This document shows, one piece after another, positions 47,232 to 58,555 of a DNA stretch of 64,000 nucleotides; position 1 is the first letter of the stretch; the number at the start of each line of letters is the position of its first letter. The notes beneath the pieces are model-generated. The model did no database searches. It was not told the origin of the DNA and was given only the letters and a program-made list of their open reading frames with translations. The DNA is taken from positions 620,001-684,000 of the forward strand of contig JASVEC010000003.1 in assembly GCA_030770535.1 (NCBI GenBank), given 5' to 3'. The position numbers and the translations under genes are program-made. The stretch comes from Batkoa obscura. Lineage: Eukaryota > Entomophthoromycota > Entomophthoromycetes > Entomophthorales > Batkoaceae.

Positions 47232-47986
47232 GATAAATAAGCACAAACAGCAAAAAAGGAGCCAAGAAAAACTATAAATGTCTTTAGTTTTGCTTTAATA
47301 AAACATTGTCCTAAATCTTTACTCTAAAAAGTCGTAGAAATAGTAAAAGGTTTAGTTTATAACCTAAATCTTGTTTTTGATTTTTTGAGTTTATAGCTTT
47401 TTAGCACAAAGCTACAGTATCTCTAAGTTGATGAATGAGTTAAATTTCCATCATTTTAAAGTTTAATATGTCAAATAAGTTTTACAATTCACGTTTATAA
47501 TTAAAACCTTTAACATGTATATATATTTAAAACTAAGGTCATTGGTTTAATCAAAAACTCACTAAACTTGCGTAACCACATCAAAGAAAATGGAATTATA
47601 TGTTAAGAGCAGTTTATTTAATTGTATATTAGGCTTTTGCCTTTTAGATTTATGAATGTACTGACCTAGAGCTCCCACAATATAGATAATAGCATTAAAT
47701 TTTATCTATGTTTAGATATTCCAAATGTTCAACATCAAAGTTTAAGCTTGATCATATATTTTATTATTATCAATTTTATATCATACAATATTACCTTAAA
47801 AACTAAAATTTACAAAAACATAATCTGTATAAACAACAATTGAATGCTAGAGCATAGATATAATATCTTTAATCTTTAAGACAAGCGTTTATAAAGCTTT
47901 GTTAAGCAAAGGGGTAGAATGGGATTTTAATCACGTAAAATTGGATTATCTGGAGCCAAAGGGTTAATTCTATTATAAGATTAAAA
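47232..47986. other. Intergenic downstream of hemerythrin
   Basis: About 750 bp of AT-rich DNA. No gene or repeat recognised beyond the MITE remnants at its left edge. Confidence 0.4.
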
Positions 47987-48655
47987 TTAGGTATTTTGTT
48001 TTAAAATAATATACTTTTTAATATTAACTTTTTTAAATTCTAAATATGACCTTGATAAAGTTCTATTTTCTTCTTTATTCAATCTCTTTAAACATATTGG
48101 CAATTGAGAATTCTCTTCTTCTTTCAAATGGTTTTGAAAATCCTAAGTCTAAATTTCAATTTTATTAAGATAATATATTTTTACTTCCATAAGCTCATCC
48201 AACCCATTTACAAATTCATTACATGGCCCATTCATATTATATATCATACATAAAGCATAGATATCATTGCAAAACTTTCGATGCTCTTGAAGCATTTTGA
48301 CTGTGTTTTGTTTGCCAAAAGTTGGAAATAATATTGGATAGACAATAATTTCTTCGGTTATACAATGTGAAGAGACTATCAATTAGTTGATATGTATATT
48401 AAATGTAAAAATCTAGGATATTAAATAGTCGAATGTAGTTTATATAGATTCTACCTTACTAAGAGCTACCATCTGATTGATATACTCCTTTTTCTCGGAT
48501 TGAGAAATTGATCCCAATTTACTTAATTTATAAAGGTAAATAATACAATCATGTTCTTTTTTTATAGCAATGTCTATACTTTCTTCATTTGAATGTTCAA
48601 AAGATTCCAAGTTAAAGATTTCATGTAACCAGTTGGCAGTGTCAAAGGTGGACAT
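47987..48655 (-). CDS. Hemerythrin (HHE) cation-binding domain protein
   Basis: Three exons encode about 190 residues. Exon 1 (from 48655) ends at a GTAAGG donor inside ALSK. Exon 2 covers ISSHCITEEIIVYPIL onward. Exon 3 starts DFQNHLKEEENSQLP. The four-helix HHE fold has its usual di-iron ligands: KKEHDCI (His), SHCITEE (His and Glu), EHRKFCND (His) and NHLKEEE (His, Glu). Such proteins bind O2 or NO or sense iron. Which of these applies is unknown. No signal peptide or extra domain. The tail after the HHE domain is Lys-rich. The gene sits alone, with the M28 paralogue B upstream on the same strand and no operon-like context. Confidence 0.85.
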
Positions 48656-49147
48656 TTTTATAAATTTATTTATATTTAAAAAAATGCTAAATTTTAATAT
48701 TTAGATGTCTTTTTATAGTTTATCTTTAATAATATTTTAGTTAACTCAAATGAAATGCTAATTTTCAAATAGGTAATTAAAATGCAATTTAATGACTTAT
48801 GTTGAATTTATTGGTTGTTTTAACAATAGTTTAAACACTTATAAAATATGGTTTAAAAATTACTTATAGAGAAGTTTATTGACTATGACTATTTGAGAAC
48901 ACATACAAAGGTAAGAAAGAGAGTCATCAATTTTTAGCTTTCTTCCTCTCCAGTAACCTTTCTTCTCTATTTTTAGCATTTAAACAGATAACCTGTAGAC
49001 TTTATTGTATAAAAATATATTTAAATTTTTGTTATTGTAAGATCTTTTTTAGCATTTTAAAACTATTCTTTAGTCCCTATTTCTAATTTAACTTAAAGAT
49101 TTGTAGACTTTGAATATATAGTCTAAAATAAGCTATTCATAAGCAAA
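48656..49147. other. Intergenic upstream of hemerythrin
   Basis: About 490 bp, presumed hemerythrin promoter. No distinct motif. It is followed by family-1 copy 6. Confidence 0.4.
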
Positions 49148-49247
49148 TGGGGAAGTATTTTTGTGTTTAAGAATTTTACTAATAATTTTTCCACTCAAAT
49201 AGTGCTTGAAAATGGATGAAGTGATGAAGCCAAAAAAAACACCCCCA
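49148..49247 (+). mobile_element. ~100-bp TIR element, family 1, copy 6
   Basis: Forward copy, TGGGGAAGTATTTTTGTG to AACACCCCCA, flanked by AA on both sides, not TA, which still fits a 2-bp target duplication. Confidence 0.87.
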
Positions 49248-49702
49248 AATATTTACTATTTTCATTTTTTATGCTTTTCATCATATTAAAAATCTGATTC
49301 ATCTTGTTGTATTACTTTCTTATAAATAGTTACAGCTTTAATTATTTAAATAATCCATCATCAATAGTGTAAAGTAGCATCTAGATCTTAACCAGGTCCA
49401 ACTTATACATAGGCGTACTGTATATCTTAGAGCGAAAATCTTTCCCAGTAAAAGAGCTTTCTTTTCCCTTCTTGAGATTAAAACGATTTGAAAAAAGTTA
49501 TGAGATCTTGAAAAATAGATTCTTCACTCCTTCTACTACCTTTCATGATATCAATTTGGTCTTTAAAAAGGGATCTTATAAGGAATAATTGTAAGTATTT
49601 TTATAAGAAACTATCTAATATAGAGTCCAATTATTAAAAAATGTTGTTTTCTATTATGAATTATTCTTTTGTTTTATTTCATTTTAATATTAGAGAAAAC
49701 GA
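49248..49702. other. Intergenic downstream of M28 paralogue B
   Basis: About 455 bp, no feature recognised. Confidence 0.4.
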
Positions 49703-52700
49703 TTAAAGTTCCAAGATAACATCTTTAAAAAGGTATAAAATACTATATCGAGTAGTAGAGACTGTAAACCAACTAGGTGTATTTTGATTGATTTCTTGAA
49801 TAGCAGGAATGAACTTAGGGTCATCATAAGAACAAACAAAACCTAACTTGATTGAATTTGAAGCGTTATTATCTTTTGTATAATCAAAAGATATTTCAAA
49901 TGGGTAATTATAATCCCTTCTCATCAAAAAAATTTCATTTTGATTATATTCTTTAATAGCTAATTCCTCATTTGAATTATTTGAATTAACTGTTTTAATA
50001 ACTACATTTTTAACATTTTGTTTATAAAAACTTAAGACACATACATTACTTCTATAACCATTCAATTGAACTTTAAGTTTATACTGATTATTATTAGATG
50101 TATTTTCTTTTAAAGTAACATTAATAAGTTTAGACTCTTCTATTGGAAATTCAGGTTCAGGAGCCGAATAACGATAAACAAATTGATCGCCAATTGGTTC
50201 AATAGCAGCTAATTGACTATTTCTTGCTGATGGTATACTATCACGAACCTCTTTTAAATAAGAAGGAGCGGTAATTGAAGCGTATGAATTATCATTGTCT
50301 CCAGAAACAAACACATCTAAATTTTGTTTCATTAATTGACAACCAATATCTCTTGAAATACATTTATTTTGACCAAAATGAAATACTAAGGGTGCTCTAT
50401 CACTTAATGGAAAACTAAAATAAATTGAAATTGAAACAATAACCCATATAACAAAAAAACTAATAATCATTTTAATTGGTATCTTTCGAATTAATTTGGG
50501 GATTAAATTGATAGAAATTAATGAGGAAATAGCCCCAAATATAGAAATTAAATAATAAATTAGTCCTTTTTGTGTACCTGTTGGTATTGTTTGTGTTAAT
50601 CCTGCAAATACTACAATTACTATTTCTTGATAAATTAAATTCGATAAGATTACAATTATAAATAATAATACTGAACTAAATATACTGAAATATTGACTAT
50701 ACTTATTATCATTAGAAATATTATCATTATTAATGTTAATATCTTTAGAAAGAATATCATTGGAGGTATCATTATTAAAGGTAATGTCATTGTTAGTAAT
50801 CTCATTAGAGGTATTATAGTTAATACTAATGTTAGTATTACTGTTACTGTTACTGTTAGTGTCACTATTAGTTTTAGTATTACTGCTAGTGTTACTGTTA
50901 CTATTAATTAATTTAATATCACTTTGTTTATGATCAATAATACTTGAAGTTGGATAATTATATTTGAATAACAAACCATGTATTGTTGTATAAATAAAAT
51001 TTAATACTGATAGAATATTGATAAAGTATAATGGACCTAACTTTTTAAATAATAATACAACATTAATTAAATTAAATAATAACCAAAATAAGCTACTTGA
51101 TTGAATTAAAATGGGTTCGATTAATTCAAATTGTTTCTTATTTTCATACCATGACCATAAATAAATGGTTATACTTAAACACACTAACCCAAGGAAAGTA
51201 TAAGATGCAAATACATAATCTGAAAAACTATGCGCTGCCATACCTTGACCACTAATCCAAAAATAATTAGATACTATTGTTAGAATAGCATAAAATAGAA
51301 TAGCAACAATAATAGCCAAAAAACCACGAAGAATTGGGAAGATTGTTAATCTTATAGTCCTTGATAACTTGTTTTTGTTCTTGTTTTTATTATAATAAAT
51401 TGTTTTTATTATAATAAGTGACATTGAAATAAATTGTAAAATTAATATAACTAAAGAAATTACAACATAGGAATTAAATGTAAATACTTCTGAAAAATAA
51501 CCAAATACATCAAAGAATACACCACCGTCTTCTGGTTCACTTAATTGTTCAATTTCATTTGAACTTCCTAAAGTATTGATTGCTGAACATACTGATTCCC
51601 CAAAAACTTTAAGAGATTTAAGGTAAATTTTTGAAATGTCATCTTTATAAGTATGATAAACTGCTCTATTAGAATAAATAGCAAAATCAACACCTGGAAT
51701 ATTGGCAGCATTATAAATTTGAAAATCGGTATTGGAACTAATAATTCTTAATTTAAAAGCGGTAAAACCAATAACAGAACTATGTGGATGAGGCGACTTT
51801 GAAAATGCTTTATTAATTATATTACTTGATGATTGAAATAACATGCCTCGATTTCCACTACCTGAAGCTTCTAAATTTATAAATCCTTTAACATCTTTTT
51901 TCCATTCATGTAGTAAAAAAGATTTTGATCCAAATAATCCTTTTTCTTCAGCTGAATTAAAGTTATAGATGAAATCAACTGTCTTTGGGGGATTCAATAT
52001 ACTTAATCTTAAGGATTCTAATAAAGTTGCTACTGACATACCATTATCACTTGCTCCATGACTAGTTGATTGGGAATCATGATGAGCTGAAAAAAGTAAG
52101 GCTGGTTTATTATAACTTTTAATAGTATTATTATTATTGTTATTATTATTATTTGATAAAGTGAATGAAAGTGGATGAATTCTTACTAGAATATTACTTG
52201 CTTCAAAATAAATACTTTGATTACCACTACGAAACGCACTTTTGCCCACTGCTCTTTCACTTAACATATTAGTTCTACGATCAAAATCATATTCAACTAT
52301 ATTTTTTTCATACAATTTAATGGATAATTGTTGTAAAGCTTCAATATAAGAGATGATATAACTTTCTACATTTTTGATTTCATCTGTATTATAAGTGTGT
52401 ACTTTAGTACCAAATCTCAATAAATGAGAATAGGCAAAATTGGTATTGAATTCATTGTCCTTTTTCAATTCTTCAAAATTATATTTATATTTGTAAACAT
52501 TGTCTTCAGTTTCAATGGAGGGTATACTTATGTTATTATTTAAAAAATTATGTTGCCATTCTTTCCAATGACTTGGTGATTTTTCGGAAAATATTAAGAT
52601 ATCAATTACTATTTGAAATGCTGCTATATAAACAACGACTGCTAGTATAAAGGTTATTATGGATATATATCTTCTAGTTAAATTGAATACATTGTCTTTA

Positions 52701-52717
52701 GAAACATTAACTTTCAT
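49703..52717 (-). CDS. Multi-pass M28 zinc metallopeptidase (Pff1/ERMP1-like), paralogue B
   Basis: An intronless 1,004-residue paralogue of the gene at 23715-26603, same strand, 23 kb away, same topology. Catalytic set: SAHHDS, GASDNG (bridging Asp kept, second Asp to Asn), SAEEKG and NLEASG. Paralogue A has SGEEKG and NMEASG. The Asn/Ser/Thr-rich linker between the membrane helices is about 40 residues longer, with NSNS/NTNS reiterations from a TGT/TAT-rich minisatellite (50690-50910). The terminal 70 residues remain very similar (DPKFIPAIQEI, STTRYSILYLFKDVILEL). Both genes look intact, so the duplication has been kept. Likely a vacuolar or ER lumenal protease of unknown substrate. Confidence 0.9.
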   Translation of the reverse strand: MKVNVSKDNVFNLTRRYISIITFILAVVVYIAAFQIVIDILIFSEKSPSHWKEWQHNFLNNNISIPSIETEDNVYKYKYNFEELKKDNEFNTNFAYSHLLRFGTKVHTYNTDEIKNVESYIISYIEALQQLSIKLYEKNIVEYDFDRRTNMLSERAVGKSAFRSGNQSIYFEASNILVRIHPLSFTLSNNNNNNNNNTIKSYNKPALLFSAHHDSQSTSHGASDNGMSVATLLESLRLSILNPPKTVDFIYNFNSAEEKGLFGSKSFLLHEWKKDVKGFINLEASGSGNRGMLFQSSSNIINKAFSKSPHPHSSVIGFTAFKLRIISSNTDFQIYNAANIPGVDFAIYSNRAVYHTYKDDISKIYLKSLKVFGESVCSAINTLGSSNEIEQLSEPEDGGVFFDVFGYFSEVFTFNSYVVISLVILILQFISMSLIIIKTIYYNKNKNKNKLSRTIRLTIFPILRGFLAIIVAILFYAILTIVSNYFWISGQGMAAHSFSDYVFASYTFLGLVCLSITIYLWSWYENKKQFELIEPILIQSSSLFWLLFNLINVVLLFKKLGPLYFINILSVLNFIYTTIHGLLFKYNYPTSSIIDHKQSDIKLINSNSNTSSNTKTNSDTNSNSNSNTNISINYNTSNEITNNDITFNNDTSNDILSKDININNDNISNDNKYSQYFSIFSSVLLFIIVILSNLIYQEIVIVVFAGLTQTIPTGTQKGLIYYLISIFGAISSLISINLIPKLIRKIPIKMIISFFVIWVIVSISIYFSFPLSDRAPLVFHFGQNKCISRDIGCQLMKQNLDVFVSGDNDNSYASITAPSYLKEVRDSIPSARNSQLAAIEPIGDQFVYRYSAPEPEFPIEESKLINVTLKENTSNNNQYKLKVQLNGYRSNVCVLSFYKQNVKNVVIKTVNSNNSNEELAIKEYNQNEIFLMRRDYNYPFEISFDYTKDNNASNSIKLGFVCSYDDPKFIPAIQEINQNTPSWFTVSTTRYSILYLFKDVILEL

Positions 52718-53642
52718 TCTTGAATTTTCTTATTTTGTACTCTTGAATCTTGATTGTTAAATTAAATATACTAATTCATTTCAAAATCGATTTGTTTTGT
52801 TTATATACTTTTGTCTTTATTAACTTGTGTACAATTATTATATAAGTATAAATGCCACCAATTGAAAAATTCTTCGTTTATTATCTATATTTGACACTTT
52901 GAACTTTCGAAAATCAAGAATTATGGAATGGTGCTTCCCTTTTGTTCCATATTCAACGCATAATAACCATTTTTATTTTTTTCAAAATGCTTGAAGTCTA
53001 AAATTTAGTAAATTTAACTGGCATTTTTATATTTAAATTTGACTATTTATAGTCCACCTTTCAAAATAAAAAATTTCAACAAAACCTATACTCAAGTAAG
53101 TTTTGATATTGTTTATTTGAGTAAAAAATGATATAGATTAATTTGATATTTGTCTAGAATCATTTCATTATTGAAATAGAAAATAATGTGAATTATAAAG
53201 TATCTTTGAAATACTGCTTTTTCTTGTTACTAGTTTATAGAATTTAATGTTTTCTAAAATTAAATATGTATTAAAACAGAAAAAGTACCAGTTTTTAACC
53301 TGTTAAATAAAAAATAAAATAAAATGAAAAATAAAATGATTAAAATATGAATGAGTGCAAGCCAAACATAAAGTCATAATAACTTTCATCCAGTTTTGAT
53401 ACAAGTTTAACTTAGTAAAATTTGTAAACTAAAAAGAACGTTAAGGAAAAAACAGCATAGAGGATGTGTTTTTTATTTCAAAAATTTCTACTTCCCGAGT
53501 AATCCGAACTTTTTATAAACTTACCCAATTCCTTTAACATAAAATATACCCTTTATTGTGTTAATATCAATGCTCAATTTACCATTCTTACAATTAACCG
53601 ATATCAGTAAAATATTAAACCTTGGAGTACAATTTAACCATA
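52718..53642. other. Intergenic upstream of M28 paralogue B
   Basis: About 925 bp, AT-rich. It includes the M28 promoter region. No further gene recognised. Confidence 0.4.
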
Positions 53643-53743
53643 TGGGGATGTATTTTTGTGTTTAAGAATTTTACTAACAGTTTTTCCACTCAAATAGTGC
53701 TTAAAAGATGCAAAAAGTGATGAAGCCAAAAAAAACATCCCCA
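53643..53743 (+). mobile_element. ~100-bp TIR element, family 1, copy 7
   Basis: TA-flanked near-consensus forward copy, TGGGGATGTATTTTTGTG to AACATCCCCA; the best-preserved terminal repeats in the window. Confidence 0.9.
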
Positions 53744-54683
53744 TATCTTTTAGCAATCTTTCTCTTTTTTACAAATGTTTTCATTAGTAGAAACCCTATA
53801 TAATGAAAGAAAAGATTATATAATAATGTATATTCAAGCAGTGGATGAATTTCAAGGAATGAGTTGAGTTTATCCATAGTAGGGTAGTTAGAATCATTAA
53901 GAAAGGCGGACACCATTGAAGGTAAGCAAATAGTGGATTTTTTAAAGAATAAATTATAATCGTGGGTGGAAAATGGGGTGTCACAAATTATAAGTTTTGT
54001 GTATTTTTAAATATTGTAAAAGTATCTTATAAACTAAAATTTGTATTATTCAGATTAATATATATTATAAACTCACAAGGAATACCAAATATAAAGACCT
54101 CATACATTTATTAAAGATGTGCTTTTTTTTTAAATAAATAGTTGTTTTAAATAAGTATATTCTATACTTGCTTTTGAATACTTTATATTTAAAAGCATGT
54201 TAGATATAACTTTTGTTAGAAAAATTAGTAAATGTCTCAAAGTACGATATAAGTTTGACAATTTTTAAACTTTTATTATAATAGATTCAAAGCATAGAGC
54301 TTTATTCTATAAAAAAAAGGATTGTTTTTGTCCTTTACTGTATTATACTAAAAAGACAAATGTTATTATAATTGGTTTTGGTTATTATATTATGCCACGA
54401 TAATGATATACACTATTACTTTATTGATTAACTTGTTTTTTTTTTAAATTAAACTGAAGATTTATTTTTAATTATATTTATAACCTCAAATTGCTTTTTA
54501 TATTAATTATTGTTAAAACGTTATTAAATCTATAAATTCTTAGGTTTGTTATCAAAAATATATCAGTAATCAATAGTATATAAATCAACAAATAAATCTT
54601 ACGAGTTTTACATAAGTGTATTTATAGATAGCTCTAAATGTAGTTAAAAAAACTATTAAAAGTTGAACATTTTCTTGATCCTC
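53744..54683. other. Gene-poor spacer
   Basis: About 940 bp. A minus-strand open stretch at 53760-53984 has no recognisable family and runs into copy 7. Otherwise nothing seen. Confidence 0.35.
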
Positions 54684-54852
54684 TTAACCACTTGAGTACT
54701 GTGGATGAACATTGTTTGTAGTGTTTAAATTAAATTAACCCCTTGGGTATTAGTTTCAAAAAAAAGCTGATCTAATTACCATAAAATTCATTAGAAAACA
54801 TGATCTAATTGAAAAGAATTTTCTTTGAGGTGTCCAGTACTCAAAGGGTTAA
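54684..54852 (+). mobile_element. TTAA-flanked MITE (piggyBac-type), copy 2
   Basis: 169 bp with TTAA at 54684-54687 and 54849-54852. Termini CCACTTGAGTACTG and CAGTACTCAAAGGG form a 14-bp inverted repeat. The interior matches the 47062-47231 copy in reverse orientation. Non-autonomous; no transposase seen. Confidence 0.8.
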
Positions 54853-55660
54853 AGAGTACATTTGAATATTAATTTAGTAATTGTTTAATTTTATATATCT
54901 GGCTGAGGTCTTAGAGAACTGGTATAATAACAGCTTTCTGCAAAAAAATTCCTTTGTTATGTAAAAATGAAAGCTAACTAAATAACGGCAATTAAATTGA
55001 AAAGTAGCTACGGTTATTTTCAAATATAGTAACCCTAGCTCTAATTAAACCTATGTTTAATTTAATCAATTTGGATTAAGCAAAAGTAATACAGTTGTTG
55101 AAACTCTATTGTTATCTAATTAATAGTTCATTTAAAGATAAAAATATGTTAAAGTAGGACAAAAAATCTACTGATTAAGTATTAAAAAACCAAACAAATA
55201 AATACATACTTCTAAAGACTACCGCAAATTAGGTCGCAGTAAAGTTGTAGTATCTGTATCATAATTTATACTTTAAAATTTAGCAGAATTTTTAGCTTTG
55301 GCCTTATGAATTATTTCTTAATCGAAAATTTTAAACTTTTTATAAAACCAATTCTTTAAGATCTCAACCATAAATCTTGGCCTATACAGATTTTATAACT
55401 ATATTTAAAAAAGAACTTAAACTTACCCTTTACATTATTAATACTAATACTTTTAATTAAAGCTTTTACGTTATTATTGTACAATATTTACTACGTAAAA
55501 CATCCAAACAATCTTAAACTTTAAAGCGCCAAACATTAAGCAATGTTAAGTTGTAATATAGGACATCTTCAAAAATAGTACAGCAGGGTGAGAGAGGGTA
55601 TATATAAAGATTCAACTTTAACTTTTAGTCTTTTACGGTTTAAACAATCAGTTATATCAT
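54853..55660. other. Gene-poor spacer
   Basis: About 800 bp of AT-rich DNA with no feature I can support. Confidence 0.35.
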
Positions 55661-55754
55661 GGAAAGCAACGGTAGTTTAAGCTGGGTTTATACTTTATTC
55701 AACCATAAATACATAAGCATTCTACAAATGACCAACTTAATGATGTTATAAAAA

Positions 55755-56258
55755 AAGATTAAAATCATAACACGTATATGTATCGAGTACTTCAGAAAGA
55801 TAATAAAGAAAAAATTACGTACCATGTTCCTAAGCAACATAATAACAAAAAGTAGTAGTGACTCATATTTTCATAATAATAATATATTTTATAGTTTCAG
55901 CTTATTACTTATTTGAAGAAAATAACTTTTATCCTCTTTTATTACTTTATATGAAACATAACATTGCAAAAAAGTTATACATAAGGCTATATACACTTAT
56001 GGTAGAATCAAATACGTTCAAGGCTATACTTTCAATGGGAGGATTGAATTCGAAATTGGAATTGTATTTTACCCATTTATTAGAGGTATTGTAAAATAAT
56101 ATAAATATAAAGTATAATTAAATAAATTTATTAGCACTATGAAACCCATTTTAGAAAAGCGAATGATGACTGTTTATCAACTATGCTCAATAAACTGATT
56201 AGAAAACAAATCATAAAATTAAATTATAATCAAAATGATTTAGTATTAGGAAATTAAA
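55755..56258 (+). CDS. Possible small gene of unknown function
   Basis: Two exon-like segments splice cleanly. The first (to about 56089) contains YYLFEENNFYPLLLLYMKHN and ILSMGGLNSKLELYFTHLLE. A GTATTG..TTATTAG intron follows, then HYETHFRKANDDCLSTML to VLGN and TAA at about 56256. Upstream coding (MYRVLQKDNKEKITYHVPKQ, from about 55778) may belong to it, but the junction between the two does not resolve. The composition is helical and more protein-like than random AT-rich sequence. No family recognised. It could equally be a relic. Start and upstream exons are uncertain. Confidence 0.35.
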
Positions 56259-56941
56259 TCTACATTAAATAAGCTGTATTTTAAATAAAAAATATTAGAT
56301 TTTTATAAAAGATAGTTTTAGTTTTAATTTTATCAAAAAATATCTAACTTCTATAATCTAGTAATATAAAAAATAAGTTAAATCACAAAAATATTTATTT
56401 GTAATTTTAAGCTTTGTTTTATATTTTTTATTAACATACAAACAATTAGTTTGATCTTTATAATCACTTGATCTAAAGTTTTAGCTGTACTTACATTAAT
56501 AAAATAACAATAATAATGGAATAGTAAGGTTAAAAGTTTTTATTAACAAAAAACAGAGCTATAAAGTGAAAATATTTGACAAATATGTTTTAGCATAATG
56601 CCTAACACTATTACATTTTTTCCAATTTGGTTTCTTCTTTTGTAGCTTGTTTTTAAAATCCTTAACCTTGCCTATTACCCTGTTGCTTTAATTATTATGT
56701 ACTTATTTAAAAATCATAACTATTTTTTATACTAAGGGTACCACCACCTTCATAAATCTGCTTTTTAATATATGGCAATACTCACTTAGCATATTATTAG
56801 TATTTTTAAGTTAGGGAATTTTATTTTTTATAATATTAAATTTATATATACATATTTTACTGCTTCTTCAAATTGATTTATTGATTTTTCTAATAAAAGT
56901 GGCATAATTTTAAATTTACTTGACTTATTAGATTAATTATA
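56259..56941. other. Gene-poor spacer
   Basis: About 680 bp, nothing recognised. The terminal TA at 56940-56941 is the target duplication of copy 8. Confidence 0.35.
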
Positions 56942-57041
56942 TGGGGATGTATTTTTTTGTTTAAGAATTTTACTAACAATTTTTCCACTCAAATAGCGCT
57001 TAAAAGATGCAAAAAGTGATGAAGCTAAAGAAACACCCCCA
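56942..57041 (+). mobile_element. ~100-bp TIR element, family 1, copy 8
   Basis: TA-flanked forward copy, TGGGGATGTATTTTTTTG to AACACCCCCA. It ends about 20 bp from the pogo-like transposase relic. Confidence 0.9.
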
Positions 57042-57059
57042 TATTAAGTTAGTGTTTTT

Positions 57060-58345
57060 AGTATTTAAATTAAAAGTATATATGTTATTTTCAGAGCTAT
57101 TTAGTATTTTGATTTTTAATTCTAAAATTATAGTATTAGGATTTAAAAAATAAGGCCTAGCTTTTTTAAACCCAGCTTTGATATTAAAATATATAAATGT
57201 TTTATTGAAAATTTCATTCATCAATTATAGTAAAAAAAAGGGATCGCCTATTGTGAAAGTTGGTACTCAGTGGTAGGAGTTAAAAGCAGTTCTTGGTTGA
57301 TTAAGTTGCCTTGAGTCGAACAATCTTAGTTTATATAACTAAGATAGACTTAAATGAATAAGAATAATACGTAATAAGTTACGAACTATGTAAAACAAAT
57401 AGAATAGACGATACTACTGTAAAATCTACCTAAAATATTGTCAGAAAGACTTAGTGGCTTTATTAATAGTACGATATCAGGGAGTAATTCAATTAAAAAG
57501 CCTCGAGCTATCATGTTGAAGAATCTCTTTTATACTCCAACAAATATGGATATCAAAACGAGTGGATATTATTCTTTCCAATATGAAGTTATAAATTCTC
57601 GCAGCAAATCAAAATAAAGGACTCTGACTTGTGTTTGAACTTGAGAACACAGCAACTTAAATGATTGTTGTGTTATAATCAATCCGAGAGCTAATAAAGG
57701 AATATTTCACACTATCTTTGTAAGTTAACACCTTGTATAAAAGTAACTTATTCTCTATTACCTTGTTTTACTATAATAGGTTTTTTAAAATTATTAAAAC
57801 TAGTTATTATCATTTTTAAAGAAATTTTACCAAATATAAAGCTATTTTTATCAAAATTATAAATTTTCTTATTATTAATATTATATTTATTAATTGTGTA
57901 AAATACACATTCAAACCAGTTTAATGTTTTCTTTGGATTTTCATTCTTATATCGTTTATATTCATACTTATTATTAAAACAACTTCAAAACTTAAGCTGT
58001 TTTTTTATAAAGCTAATAACTCGACAATTACCAATTGAATGTAATTATGTTAAGCAAGTTGGTTAGTTATTTCTTTTACATTAGAGTGTTTAGAGGGAAA
58101 TTGTTTTAAACTTAAATCAATCATATAGTCAACAATTACTTTCTTTTTTAATTTTGTTAATTTTTGGGCAGAATTGATAATATTTGCTCTTAAAGTCTTC
58201 CTTTTAATCTACAACCTAATGTAAAGTAGCTAACACAAAATATTGAAGCAGCAGCTTTGATACTTAATTTTGGGTTCTTTTCAATGGCTTTAATAGTTAA
58301 ATTAATATTACTTTCACTCGGTTTATTTCTCATTATAGAAAAGTA
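57060..58345 (-). mobile_element. Pogo/Fot1-type (Tc1/mariner superfamily) transposase relic
   Basis: A decayed plain DNA transposon gene read on the minus strand. The start region MRNKPSESNINLTIKAIEKN then LSIKAAASIFCVSYFTL is the pipsqueak-type helix-turn-helix of fungal pogo/Fot1 transposases. Further on come KKVIVDYMIDL, IYNFDKNSF (corresponding to the YNFDETGF catalytic block), KPIIVKQGNRE and VTFIQGVN. The C-terminal IKAGFKKARPYFLNPNTIIL fits the family's NI.SGFR..GL.P.NP.. end. Many stops and frame changes separate these blocks, and the middle is hardly recognisable, so it is long dead. Length about 1.28 kb versus about 1.6 kb in active relatives. Inverted family-1 copies sit at both ends. 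Confidence 0.75.
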
Positions 58346-58457
58346 TCAAAAAAGTGAATTTTGCTTATATATTTTATATTTTAAATTTTAAATTTTAAAT
58401 TTCCGAGTCAAATGATTATAAGGATCAAACAATTTGGACATTAGATTATTTAATATA

Positions 58458-58555
58458 TGGGGGTGTTTTTTTGGCTTCATTATTTTTTCTATTTTTGAGC
58501 GCTATTTGAGCGGAAAGGTTGTTAGTAAAATCTTAAACAAAAAAATATATCCTCA
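58458..58555 (-). mobile_element. ~100-bp TIR element, family 1, copy 9
   Basis: Reverse copy, TGGGGGTGTTTTTTTGGC to ATATCCTCA, TA on both sides. It lies opposite in orientation to copy 8 across the transposase relic. Confidence 0.88.

Noticed and set aside
50656-50911. Open frames on both strands in the Thr/Val-rich stretch of M28 paralogue B
   Set aside because: They are by-products of the minisatellite coding the Asn/Ser linker.
53760-53984. Minus-strand open frame next to family-1 copy 7
   Set aside because: It runs into the transposon, has no recognisable family and no clear splice partner.
57000-57224. A separate small gene at the left end of the pogo relic
   Set aside because: The segment IKAGFKKARPYFLNPNTIIL fits the C-terminus of the pogo/Fot1 transposase, so it is part of that relic.
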